Shown here piece by piece: positions 36,062-44,054 of a stretch of 64,000 nt of DNA (position 1 is the first letter of the stretch; each line of letters starts with the position of its first letter). The notes beneath the pieces are model-generated. The model made no database searches. It worked only from the letters and a program-made list of their open reading frames with translations, and was not told the origin of the DNA. The translations under genes and the position numbers were made by a program. This DNA is from Terriglobus albidus (GTDB lineage: Bacteria > Acidobacteriota > Terriglobia > Terriglobales > Acidobacteriaceae). Location: positions 558,001 through 622,000 of the forward strand of contig NZ_JAGTAS010000058.1 of the NCBI RefSeq assembly GCF_025685425.1. The letters run 5' to 3'.

Positions 36062-36424
36062 TCACCGATGCGGGCCGGAGGCCTCCGGGGCAAGTGCATA
36101 GAGATACGCTTCAAGAACTCCTTCATCCGTGTTCACGGGCGCCACGACACGCACATAACCTGGACCTTCAAACTCATCAAGGCGCTCCCAATGCGCGGGC
36201 AGATCAGAAGACTCGAAGAGATGCACCGCAACCTCAGGTCCGTTCTCATCGAGAATGAGTCCGGGATAGCCCAGCGCCGCACCCCAACCACTCTCATAGA
36301 GATGTCCACGAACAACACCCTTCAACCAGCGTCCCTGGAGCGGAGACAGTTGATGGTGATTGGGTTTACCCGGCGCCAGGGTTCCGTAGCTCGCCAGCCG
36401 CATCTCTGCTTCCATTGAGGCCAT
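36062..36424 (-). CDS. Gamma-glutamylcyclotransferase-like protein (AIG2/GGCT fold)
   Basis: 120 aa from the ATG at 36424, which has GGGAG 8 nt upstream; a GTG at 36433 is the longer option. The fold's signature is the N-terminal YGTLAPGKPNHHQL, the middle GHLYESGWGAALGYPGLIL, and the catalytic-type acidic residue in ERLDEFEGPGYVRVVAPV. In this fold the conserved Glu acts in removing gamma-glutamyl groups as 5-oxoproline; many bacterial members have unknown substrates. It lies 15 bp upstream of padR on the same strand. Confidence 0.85.
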   Translation of the reverse strand: MASMEAEMRLASYGTLAPGKPNHHQLSPLQGRWLKGVVRGHLYESGWGAALGYPGLILDENGPEVAVHLFESSDLPAHWERLDEFEGPGYVRVVAPVNTDEGVLEAYLYALAPEASGPHR

Positions 36425-36470
36425 CGCATTCACTCCCGGGATTGGGTATATCAGGAATCCTCTCGCTATA

Positions 36471-36527
36471 AATTCTGTAAAGACAAAGGCCCGCCGGATG
36501 GCGAGCCTTGTTTGCCTTTACAGAATT
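36471..36527. terminator. Long palindrome acting as terminator of uppP
   Basis: Perfect 12-bp outer arms AATTCTGTAAAG / CTTTACAGAATT surround a second GC-rich stem with AAGGC/GCCTT and CGCC/GGCG pairing. It starts 2 bp from the uppP stop codon. Confidence 0.7.
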
Positions 36528-36528
36528 G

Positions 36529-37401
36529 CTAGACGTGCATCTTCAGCCACACCAGCAATGCAGCCCCCACGATGATGCGGTAGATGGCGAACGGAGTAAA
36601 TCCACGGTTCCGCACCCAGGCGAGGAACCATGCCACCACGCCGTATGCAACGATAAACGAGACCACGAAGCCAATTGCCAGCACTACCCAGTCGTGTCCG
36701 GTCATCACCAGCGGAGTCAGGTTCTCCCCGGCCTCAGGCTTGGGATGCAGCGCCTTCAGCAGCGAATCGCCGGTCGCGGCGATCATCGTCGGGATCGAGA
36801 TCAGGAAGCTGAACTCCAAAGCTGTCTCACGATTCATTCCCGCAAGCTGCCCGCCTGCAATGGTCGACATCGAACGCGAGGTTCCCGGGACAGCGGCACT
36901 GAGGATCTGGCATAGACCGACCCAGATGGCCTGTCCCAGGGACATGTTGTCCACGTGATGGGTAGGCGAAGTCTGCTTCGCGGCCCATGTATCGATGACC
37001 CACATCACGACGCCGCCAATCACCAGCGCCCAGGCGATTACCGCCAGATTCTCAAGATTCTTTCCGATCACTTTTTCCAGAATCTTCATCTTCACCGGAA
37101 TCGCTGTGCAGACGAAGGCGATCAGCGTGAGCGAGACCGGATGAGTCAGCACCGTCTTATCGCCGCGCTTACCTTTGGGGAAGGTACGCAGGTAACCGAT
37201 AATGCGATGCCGGAAAAGCAGCAGAAGCGCCAGAATGGCGCCGAGCTGAATCACGATGGTGTACATCTTCCAGTAGGCGTCGTCGAGCGAAAGATGCAGC
37301 AACGCCTCTGTAATACGCAAGTGAGCGGTGGAGCTCACCGGCAAAAACTCAGTCAATCCTTCGACGATGCCAAGGATGACACTCAACAGATAATCGTTCA
37401 A
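36529..37401 (-). CDS. uppP: Undecaprenyl-diphosphatase (BacA/UppP)
   Basis: 290 aa integral membrane enzyme that dephosphorylates C55-PP to recycle the lipid carrier for cell wall and O-antigen synthesis; overproduction gives bacitracin resistance. Visible are the N-terminal motif LGIVEGLTEFLPVSSTAHL (residues 10-28, catalytic Glu region) and the inverted-repeat counterpart AAVPGTSRSMSTIAGGQLAGM (phosphatase Arg/Ser motif), with about eight spans. The usual SSTGHL reads SSTAHL here. Single gene, ending at a palindromic terminator. Confidence 0.96.
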   Translation of the reverse strand: MNDYLLSVILGIVEGLTEFLPVSSTAHLRITEALLHLSLDDAYWKMYTIVIQLGAILALLLLFRHRIIGYLRTFPKGKRGDKTVLTHPVSLTLIAFVCTAIPVKMKILEKVIGKNLENLAVIAWALVIGGVVMWVIDTWAAKQTSPTHHVDNMSLGQAIWVGLCQILSAAVPGTSRSMSTIAGGQLAGMNRETALEFSFLISIPTMIAATGDSLLKALHPKPEAGENLTPLVMTGHDWVVLAIGFVVSFIVAYGVVAWFLAWVRNRGFTPFAIYRIIVGAALLVWLKMHV

Positions 37402-37475
37402 ATAGCCCCTCCGGGTGCCAGAGTACGTGAAGCTTCCTTACTCCAGCCTACCTGAAGAGGCATTAACCGCTGCTT

Positions 37476-37588
37476 AAAGCATTTTTTCCTGTTGCTGGTA
37501 TCCCGGTAGACGAGTGGATCGGCGTTTTCATTGCGGAAAACGCCCATAGATGCGCAAACCCTACGCGAGACCTACAGAAAAAATGCTT
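37476..37588 (+). repeat. Dispersed inverted repeat, family A copy 5
   Basis: 113 bp with ends AAAGCATTTTTTCCTG and CTACAGAAAAAATGCTT and the stem GGCGTTTTC/GGAAAACGCC. It is flanked by TA; the right-hand TA is part of the TAA stop codon of the minus-strand gene ending at 37587. Confidence 0.9.
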
Positions 37589-38591
37589 AATCTCGGTCGT
37601 TTCCGTAGACAGGAATCCCCTGCTGCAACCGGTAGACCAGCGCCGAGCCGCGCGCAGCCCAATCCGTCGAACCAAAACGAGACTGTAACTGGTCGTTCAA
37701 TGAGTTGGCATGAGAGGCCGCGTTATCGGCCTTCTTCTTGTTCTCCTCAGCCAGATACATGCTGCTCACAACCCCCTGACGGTAGACCGCCTGCCAGAGA
37801 GCCTCAGCCGTTTTCGGACCGTCCGGATACTCCTTGGCATATTTCTCGTAGTACTCGGTCTCTTTGTCCGGACACTTCGGCAGTCCCTGCCAATCGCCAC
37901 ATAGTTTCTGATCGATCAACTCATATGCTGCCATCGCGGCATACTTTGTTCCCGGGAAATACTTGATGACCTTCTTCAGCTCATCCTCATACAGGCGCGG
38001 ACGCAGATTCGGATCCTGTTCCTTAGCCGACGGCAGCGTGGCGAAATCCGCCTTCTGCAACTGCCAGCGGATATCCGCCGATCTCCACGCTGCTTCTCCC
38101 GCGAGAGGAGACTGCGGGAAGTACTCGAACATGCGCTTGTACAGAAAATGGGCCATTGCAGCCGCGTCCTTCGGGGCATGCGGTGCATACGCCTGCGATT
38201 CGGCAATGACTGCCGCGCCGAAGATCAGCCTGTCTCCACGCGGAGTGTCAGGACCGACGACTCCCTTGTCCTTGATCCATCCACTCACCGGCGACGATTG
38301 GCTCTCGTCCTGAATCTCTGGAGCGTCGTAGTCATTCTGCTCCGGCTCATCGGTATTGGCGAAGACACGCACCCATCCCGGGGAACGGTCCATGATGGTG
38401 ACTTCGTGCCCGGGGGTCACAACGCTTACCCGCTGCGACCCATCTTCCGCCGCCACATACACATTCGCCGTATGCAGCACTGTGGCCCGCGCCGCGCCCT
38501 GATACTGCGGCGGCAGTTTCGACTTCTTCTGCGCGCCGCATACAGCGGCGGCACAGATCATCATCCCAATCACAAGCCGCTTCATCTTCAT
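37587..38591 (-). CDS. Secreted SH3-like/TPR-like protein
   Basis: 334 aa from the ATG at 38591 (MKMKRLVIGMMICAAAVCGAQ, a signal peptide); an ATG at 38627 adds 12 residues. After the signal, residues about 30-100 (ATVLHTANVYVAAEDGSQRVSVVTPGHEVTIMDRSPGWVRVFA) look like a bacterial SH3 domain. Residues about 125-310 contain helical repeats with FPQSPLAGEAAWRSADIRW and FPGTKYAAMAAYELI, spaced like the TPR motifs of BamD/YbgF proteins. Probably periplasmic, involved in envelope protein contacts; the exact role is unknown. Confidence 0.8.
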   Translation of the reverse strand: MKMKRLVIGMMICAAAVCGAQKKSKLPPQYQGAARATVLHTANVYVAAEDGSQRVSVVTPGHEVTIMDRSPGWVRVFANTDEPEQNDYDAPEIQDESQSSPVSGWIKDKGVVGPDTPRGDRLIFGAAVIAESQAYAPHAPKDAAAMAHFLYKRMFEYFPQSPLAGEAAWRSADIRWQLQKADFATLPSAKEQDPNLRPRLYEDELKKVIKYFPGTKYAAMAAYELIDQKLCGDWQGLPKCPDKETEYYEKYAKEYPDGPKTAEALWQAVYRQGVVSSMYLAEENKKKADNAASHANSLNDQLQSRFGSTDWAARGSALVYRLQQGIPVYGNDRD

Positions 38592-38643
38592 ATCCCTATA
38601 GACGGTCCACACGTCTTCCCGACGCAAAAGAGGAGTAGCTGCT

Positions 38644-39630
38644 TTAGCGTCCCAGCAACTGCGCCTTCAAGGCCGGATCGATATTACCGCCGCTCAGCAC
38701 CACGACGAGCTTCTTTGTCCCGGCAGGCAGCTTTTCGGGATGGAAGAGCGCGCCTGCCAGCGTCACCGCGCCACTCGGCTCCGGCACCAGGTTGGTTTCG
38801 TTCAGATAGACCTTCAGCGCCGCCAGGATCTCTTCTTCACTCACGGTAAAGATGTTGTCGGTGTACTCCAGCACATGCGCGAAGTTCAGCACACCCAGGC
38901 TCTGGGTCCGCAGGCCGTCCGCAATGGTGCGAACCGTCTTTTCCGCCGGCCACTCCACCAGTTCCTTCTTTGCAAAGCTTTCGGTAGCATCTCCGGCCAC
39001 CTCCGGCTCGACGCCGAAGACCTTCGCCGACGGCTTCTTCAACTTTACCGCTGTGGAGATACCGCTCAGCAGACCGCCACCACTCACCGGGCTGAGCACC
39101 ACATCGACGTCCGGAGCCTGCTCCACAATCTCCGCACCGCAAGTCGCCTGGCCGGCGACGATATACGGATCGTCGTAGGGAGGCACCATCGTGTATCCGT
39201 GCTCGGCCTCAAGCTGCTCGGCCTTCTCCTTGCGTTCCTTGCTGGCGGGACCTACCAGCACCACCTCTGCTCCCAGGGCGAGCGTTGCCTCGCGCTTTAC
39301 GATGGGAGCGTTCTCCGGCATAACGATGACCGCCTTCGATCCCAGTTCTCGCCCGGCATAGGCCACGCCCTGGGCGTGATTGCCGCTGGAGTAGGTGATG
39401 ACACCGCGGCTCAGAGCATCCTTATCCAGCGATGCCACCTTGTTGAAGGCGCCGCGCAGTTTAAAGCTGCCGATCGGCTGTTCACTTTCGGCCTTGATCC
39501 AGACCTCGTAGGGTAGCTTCGATGCGGCTTCGCCCTCGAGCCTGTACAACCCGGTCCGTACCGCCACCCCGGCGATGCGCTTCTGCGCCGCCTTAATCTC
39601 CGTAAGCCCGATCAACTCCGTCGCAATCAT
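38644..39630 (-). CDS. Threonine/serine dehydratase (PLP-dependent)
   Basis: 328 aa, fold-type II PLP enzyme. The Schiff-base lysine is K57 in QPIGSFKLRGAFNK; SSGNHAQGVAYAG binds the substrate carboxylate; SGGGLLSG binds the cofactor phosphate; VVVLSGGN closes the site. It has no C-terminal ACT regulatory domain, so it is closer to catabolic threonine dehydratase or serine racemase/dehydratase than to the feedback-inhibited IlvA. It would convert threonine to 2-oxobutanoate or serine to pyruvate with ammonia release. Confidence 0.92.
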   Translation of the reverse strand: MIATELIGLTEIKAAQKRIAGVAVRTGLYRLEGEAASKLPYEVWIKAESEQPIGSFKLRGAFNKVASLDKDALSRGVITYSSGNHAQGVAYAGRELGSKAVIVMPENAPIVKREATLALGAEVVLVGPASKERKEKAEQLEAEHGYTMVPPYDDPYIVAGQATCGAEIVEQAPDVDVVLSPVSGGGLLSGISTAVKLKKPSAKVFGVEPEVAGDATESFAKKELVEWPAEKTVRTIADGLRTQSLGVLNFAHVLEYTDNIFTVSEEEILAALKVYLNETNLVPEPSGAVTLAGALFHPEKLPAGTKKLVVVLSGGNIDPALKAQLLGR

Positions 39631-39655
39631 CGTTCTCGTTCCCTCTCTTCAGAGT

Positions 39656-40789
39656 CTACTGCTCCGCCTGGCGCATCATCCTGGCGATGAAGTCCACCAG
39701 CCGCCACTCATCTCCTGCGCCTGGCGATTTCCCCATCTCGACATGCGAGATCAACGGACTCACCAGAGCGCCCTCCAACACCTGAGGACGCAGTCCCTGC
39801 GCCAGCCACAGCGTCTCCGCCGACGGAATCACATTGTCAGCCTCGCCATGCAACAGAAAGACGGGCACGCGTACGGCCTGCAGATTGCGATCCGGCGAGA
39901 CCGCGTCCATCTCCCGAGCATGTTTCGTCTCGTTTGCCGCAAGCAGGGTGACTGTCCGCGCATCAGCCGTCTTCAGCAGTTGTGTTGCGATCCTGCGTTG
40001 CGCGGGTGTCAGCGTCTGCAGCGCCTTCTGCTCCCCTGCACTGTCTTCATACAGGTGTTCTTTCAGAACCGAACTCAACGCAAGCCGGTCTGCCGTTGGG
40101 ACGAAGTCCTCCATATGCTCGTACTCCATCACCAGCGGCCCATATTCGTGCGCGGCCAGGATCTGGACCGATCCGTCAGGGCGAAGATCCTGCCCTGTAC
40201 GGTAGTACCGCGCCACCCGCTGCATATTGGCCTGCGATCCCACGGCGAAGACCATCTTCATCTCTGCCGCATACGCAGGCTGCTCCGCCGCCAGCAACGC
40301 AAGTCCACCCGAGAAGCTCAGTCCCAGCACACTGACCTTGTCCCCGGTCTGTTGCGCAAACCACCGCGCACTCTCACCGATCGCGGAAACACTCTCCGGC
40401 CCGATGCGATAGTCCGCAATCGCCGGAAGCTCCGGAGTCAGCACCTGCAGCCCACAGCTCGCCATCGCCGAAGCGAAGAGCTCCAGCCGGGGCTCATTCA
40501 TGCCAAGATGGTGGACGCCGTGCACAATCACCATGCCGGGCGCGTGGCTTACCCCTGCAGGCGAATACAGCCGCCCACGCAACGCGCCACTCGCCGTAGG
40601 AATAGCGACATCCTGCGTGAGAACGTTCGAAGCAGTCACCGCGCGTACCGGAAGTGGAATCGGCTCATGGCTGAGCGTCTTCAACACCGCCACCGCCTGC
40701 AAATGAGCTCTCACCCAGTGCCAGCTCGCAAGCAGCACCACAACCACAAGAGCCAGCGCTCCAAGGGAGTACCGCGACGATTTCGTCAT
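39656..40789 (-). CDS. Membrane-anchored alpha/beta hydrolase
   Basis: 377 aa from the ATG at 40789 (MTKSSRYSLGALALVVVVLLASW); an ATG at 40801 falls inside an ATTCAAC repeat. One N-terminal membrane span (about residues 8-27) is followed by an alpha/beta hydrolase domain. The nucleophile elbow is GLSFSGG (about residues 198-204), the acid likely D in LLHGEADNVIP, and the histidine in ISHVEMG. PGMVIVHGVHHLGMNEPR carries the oxyanion region. Related to dienelactone hydrolase/dipeptidyl-peptidase-like enzymes; substrate unknown. Confidence 0.8.
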   Translation of the reverse strand: MTKSSRYSLGALALVVVVLLASWHWVRAHLQAVAVLKTLSHEPIPLPVRAVTASNVLTQDVAIPTASGALRGRLYSPAGVSHAPGMVIVHGVHHLGMNEPRLELFASAMASCGLQVLTPELPAIADYRIGPESVSAIGESARWFAQQTGDKVSVLGLSFSGGLALLAAEQPAYAAEMKMVFAVGSQANMQRVARYYRTGQDLRPDGSVQILAAHEYGPLVMEYEHMEDFVPTADRLALSSVLKEHLYEDSAGEQKALQTLTPAQRRIATQLLKTADARTVTLLAANETKHAREMDAVSPDRNLQAVRVPVFLLHGEADNVIPSAETLWLAQGLRPQVLEGALVSPLISHVEMGKSPGAGDEWRLVDFIARMMRQAEQ

Positions 40790-40792
40790 GCA

Positions 40793-40826
40793 ACCATTCA
40801 ACTATTCAACGATTCAACCATTCAAC
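40793..40826. repeat. ATTCAAC tandem motif, family D copy 3
   Basis: Four ATTCAAC units separated by short linkers (cattcaactattcaacgatt pattern). It fills the gap between the MFS stop codon and the hydrolase start. Confidence 0.75.
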
Positions 40827-42469
40827 TACGAAGTGACTTCCTTCACATAGAGCTGGTGCTCTACGTGCGGCGGAGCTTCGCCTTTGTGCAGCTCCCACAG
40901 GCGATCGCGGACCATTGCATCCGCTGCGGTCATCCTCTCTCGCGCCCGCAGGTGATCGAGCCAGCTCTCCATGACAAAGGTCTCTTCCATGCGCTCAGGA
41001 TTCGCAGCATCGCGGAAGACGCCCCAGCGGATCGCGCCGGTTCGCAGCCGGACATTTTCCATCTTGTGGATCAACCGGGTGAACTCGGCATAGTCTTCCG
41101 GAGCGACAAAGTACTCGATCACGATGCGCACCGGCCCATCCTCGAGCTCCGGCTGGATGACAAGTTCCCGGGCTGGCCGGCGCCAGACGTACGGCCCCAG
41201 ATCGGGCAGCTTGCCCTGCAGAATATGGAACCGCAGCGCAAACGGCAGCGTCACAGCCAGGCCAATCGCACTGGCTGTCATTGCGACGGGGACCGAGCTG
41301 TGCTCCGCCACATATCCCCACACGGCGCTTCCCAGCGCCAGTCCGCCCTGAAAAACCGTCAGATACGCGCCCAGCGCACGCGCCTGCACCCAGGCAGGAG
41401 AGACCAGTTGCACGCTGGTATTCAGGGTGCTCATCGTCGAGGTCCAGCAGAAACCTGCGATCAGCAACACCGCAATCGCCACCACCGGAATCGGCACCCA
41501 GGCCAGCACCAGCAGAATGGCGATGTAGACCACGGAAGTCACGCGCAGGATGGAATCCGCATCGAAACGCGCGCGGATGCGTGGCAGGAGCAACGCCCCG
41601 ACCACCGCCCCTGCACCCATGGCCCCATTCAGCAGGCCATATCCCATCGCTCCCTGCTTCAGCTCACGGGCGGCAATTGCTGCCAGCAGCGCCCAGACAG
41701 CACTGACAAAGAAGGTAAAAAGGAAGGCGCGGATCAGGCTTGCCTGCAGCTCCGGAGCGAAGCGCAGATAGCGCAACCCGCTACGGATGGAGCCGGCCAT
41801 GCGCTCAGCCGGCAGAGCGCTCTTGAACAGCGGCTTTCGCTTCCACCGCCAAAGCACCCAGATCACCGCGGCAAACGATGCTGAATTCAGGGCAAAGACC
41901 CATCCCGCGCCGGTCGAGGCCTTCACAAAAGCCGCCACCATCAGACCACCCAGCGCAGGTCCCAGGGCACGCGCCAGGTTATTGCTGGCCGAGTTCAGGC
42001 TTACGGCATCGGGAATCTGTTCGCGCGGCACCAGTTCCGGCACAATCGCCTGCCATGCCGGATTATTCATCGCCGCACCGATATTCATCAGAAAGGTGAG
42101 CGCCAGCAGTTGATAAGGCCCCACCACGCCGGCAAAGGTCAGCACCGTCACCAGTCCGACCGTCACCAGCATCCAGCTCTGCCAGAAGATCAGCAGTCTG
42201 CGCCGCTCAAAGATGTCGGCCGTGGCTCCCGCCAGCAGACCCAGCAGCAAAACCGGCAGGCTGGCAGCGGTCTGCATCAGGGCGATAAGCAGCGGCGAAC
42301 CGGCTGAGAGCACCGTCATCAGCCAGGTGCCCGCCGTGTCCTGCATCCATGTCCCCAGATTGCTGACCGTGGAGGCGATCCAGCGGTCGCGAAACAACGG
42401 AATCTGTAACGGCCCGAAGCCGTGCAGCGGCCTCTTCGGGCTCTCCGCAATAATCTCCTGTGTCTCCAA
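40826..42469 (-). CDS. MFS_3 (EntS-like) transporter with C-terminal monooxygenase-like domain
   Basis: 547 aa from a TTG at 42469 with GAGAGGGG about 10 nt upstream. Residues about 15-410 form a 12-span MFS_3/DUF894 exporter (RWIASTVSNLGTWMQDTAGTWLM, GLLAGATADIFERRRLL, FLMNIGAAMNNPAWQAIVPELVPREQIPDAVSLNSASNNLARALGPALGG). The remaining ~105 residues (VRIVIEYFVAPEDYAEFTRLIHKMENVRLRTGAIRWGVFRDAANPERMEETFVMESWLDHLRARERMT) have the ferredoxin-like look of an antibiotic-biosynthesis-monooxygenase domain. The family exports siderophores or other small molecules; the role of the tail is unknown. Confidence 0.88.
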   Translation of the reverse strand: METQEIIAESPKRPLHGFGPLQIPLFRDRWIASTVSNLGTWMQDTAGTWLMTVLSAGSPLLIALMQTAASLPVLLLGLLAGATADIFERRRLLIFWQSWMLVTVGLVTVLTFAGVVGPYQLLALTFLMNIGAAMNNPAWQAIVPELVPREQIPDAVSLNSASNNLARALGPALGGLMVAAFVKASTGAGWVFALNSASFAAVIWVLWRWKRKPLFKSALPAERMAGSIRSGLRYLRFAPELQASLIRAFLFTFFVSAVWALLAAIAARELKQGAMGYGLLNGAMGAGAVVGALLLPRIRARFDADSILRVTSVVYIAILLVLAWVPIPVVAIAVLLIAGFCWTSTMSTLNTSVQLVSPAWVQARALGAYLTVFQGGLALGSAVWGYVAEHSSVPVAMTASAIGLAVTLPFALRFHILQGKLPDLGPYVWRRPARELVIQPELEDGPVRIVIEYFVAPEDYAEFTRLIHKMENVRLRTGAIRWGVFRDAANPERMEETFVMESWLDHLRARERMTAADAMVRDRLWELHKGEAPPHVEHQLYVKEVTS

Positions 42470-42489
42470 ATGAATCCCCTCTCTCTTTG

Positions 42490-43050
42490 ATGCTCCTCAC
42501 TGCCGAAAGCACGCAAGTGCCTTCCAGTGCAACAGTTGCCTCTCAGAAAGCTGGCGTGACCGATGGTTACGGGCGTACCCTGTTCGCAATGGCTTTTCTG
42601 CGTTATCTCATTGCTTTGCTGGCAGTAGGTGGCATGGTGGTCTCTGGATTGGCGCTTCGCGTCCATCTGCAGGACCCCAACGCCGCTCCACCCTGTGCCG
42701 TAACAGAAAAGTGGGACTGCGGAGCCGTCAATCACTCCCGCTTTGCCGTTTTTCCTGCCGCATCCTTCGGAGAGGACCCGCGTCACGGGAAACACATTCC
42801 AGTCGCGGTTTTCGGCCTCGGCGGCTACCTCCTCATCGCCATTCTCACGCTCACCAAGCTCGATTTCTTTGCCTTTGAAGCCGCACAGGTCGGCCTCTTC
42901 TTCGCGGGTATCCTTAGCTATCTCGAAGCCTTTGTGCTCGAAAAATGGTGCATCTACTGCGTCTGGTCCCAGACCATCATCGCCGTTATTACCGTGGTAG
43001 CCGCCATCAACTATCTGGTCGTCCGCAACCGCCGCAAACTGATCTACTAG
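42490..43050 (+). CDS. Vitamin K epoxide reductase (VKOR) family protein
   Basis: 186 aa from the ATG at 42490; a GTG at 42460 would overlap the divergent MFS gene. Four spans and the four hallmark cysteines: the loop pair C69 and C77 (PPCAVTEKWDCGAVN) and the CxxC C154/C157 (EKWCIYCVWSQ). Bacterial VKOR replaces DsbB, reoxidising a DsbA-like thioredoxin with quinone so that disulfides form in the periplasm. There is no fused or adjacent thioredoxin domain. The start is uncertain because no ribosome site is evident. Confidence 0.88.
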   Translation: MLLTAESTQVPSSATVASQKAGVTDGYGRTLFAMAFLRYLIALLAVGGMVVSGLALRVHLQDPNAAPPCAVTEKWDCGAVNHSRFAVFPAASFGEDPRHGKHIPVAVFGLGGYLLIAILTLTKLDFFAFEAAQVGLFFAGILSYLEAFVLEKWCIYCVWSQTIIAVITVVAAINYLVVRNRRKLIY

Positions 43051-43070
43051 TACGTACCTGCTGCAAATAG

Positions 43071-43096
43071 AAAAGCCCGGATCGCTCCGGGCTTTT
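43071..43096. terminator. Bidirectional terminator between VKOR and aldo/keto reductase genes
   Basis: Perfect 11-bp stem AAAAGCCCGGA / TCCGGGCTTTT with a 4-nt loop; the A and T runs serve both strands. The flanking genes converge. Confidence 0.93.
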
Positions 43097-43111
43097 CCCA
43101 TATCTCAGAAA

Positions 43112-43990
43112 TTACTCCTTCGCGAGCGCACCGATCCCGTCCAGCTCCTGCAACTCTTTCTCCGGCAGCACGAGTTCCGCCGCCGCCAGATTTTCCCGCA
43201 GATGCTCTACCGACGAGGTTCCCGGAATGAGCAGAATGTTCGGCGAGCGGTGCAGCAGCCATGCCAGGGCCACCTGCATCGGTGTCGCGTTCAACCTTGC
43301 CGCGACCTCAGACAACGTCGAGGATTGCAGCGGCGTAAACCCACCCAGCGGGAAGAACGGCACATAGGCGATCCCCTTCGCGGCCAGAGTGTCGATCAAC
43401 GCATCGTCCTCACGCGAGGCGAGGTTGTACTGGTTCTGCACCCCAACCACCGGAGCAATCGTCAAGGCTTCCTCGACCTGCTTCGCGGTCACATTGCTCA
43501 ATCCAAGATGCCGGATCAGGCCTCGCTGTTGCAGCTTCGCCAGAGCCTCAAACCGCTCCGCAATGGAGCCTTCGGTCGGCGAACTTACTCCACCCCACAC
43601 ACGCAGGTTTACGACATCCAGCACATCGACACCGAGATTGCGCAGGTTGTCATGCACGCCCTTTTCCAGTTCCGTCGGCTCCTGTGCCGGCAGCCACTCG
43701 CCCGCCGGTCCACGCACACCGCCAACCTTCGTCACAATCGTCAGGCCGTTATAGGGATGCAGGGCTTCGCGCAGGATCTGATTGGTGACATGGGGACCGT
43801 AGAAATCCGCCGTATCGATGTGGTTTACACCCCACTCCACTGCATCGCGCAGCACGGTCACTGCCATGGCACGGTCCTTCGGCGGACCGAAGACGTGAGG
43901 CCCGGCAAGCTGCATCGCACCATAACCCATGCGGTTCAGGGTGACGCTGGTCCCAGGAAGTGTGAATGTTGTCTGCTGTCTCCCGCTCAT
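43112..43990 (-). CDS. Aldo/keto reductase
   Basis: 292 aa TIM-barrel oxidoreductase. The catalytic set includes D59 and Y64 (NHIDTADFYGP) and K88 (IVTKVGG). The usual catalytic-position His is replaced in VLDVVNLRVWGG, as in the YdbC-like subgroup. The NADPH-binding end has LLIPGTSSVEHLRENLAAAELVL. It would reduce small carbonyl compounds with NADPH. It is divergent from a TetR regulator with a 64-bp gap, a classic arrangement for local control. Confidence 0.92.
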   Translation of the reverse strand: MSGRQQTTFTLPGTSVTLNRMGYGAMQLAGPHVFGPPKDRAMAVTVLRDAVEWGVNHIDTADFYGPHVTNQILREALHPYNGLTIVTKVGGVRGPAGEWLPAQEPTELEKGVHDNLRNLGVDVLDVVNLRVWGGVSSPTEGSIAERFEALAKLQQRGLIRHLGLSNVTAKQVEEALTIAPVVGVQNQYNLASREDDALIDTLAAKGIAYVPFFPLGGFTPLQSSTLSEVAARLNATPMQVALAWLLHRSPNILLIPGTSSVEHLRENLAAAELVLPEKELQELDGIGALAKE

Positions 43991-44054
43991 GCTTTCCCTC
44001 CAAATTACTGCGACTGTGTTTAGATGAAGGAACCTTCAGCTTTGGAGTTCGCAT

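Noticed and set aside
40793-40826. ATTCAAC array as a possible CRISPR
   Set aside because: Units are 7-10 bp with almost no spacer and no cas genes are in the window.
39575-41884. 769-codon plus-strand frame across the hydrolase and MFS_3 genes
   Set aside because: It is antisense to two well-supported genes and crosses their boundary; the product is basic low-complexity sequence.
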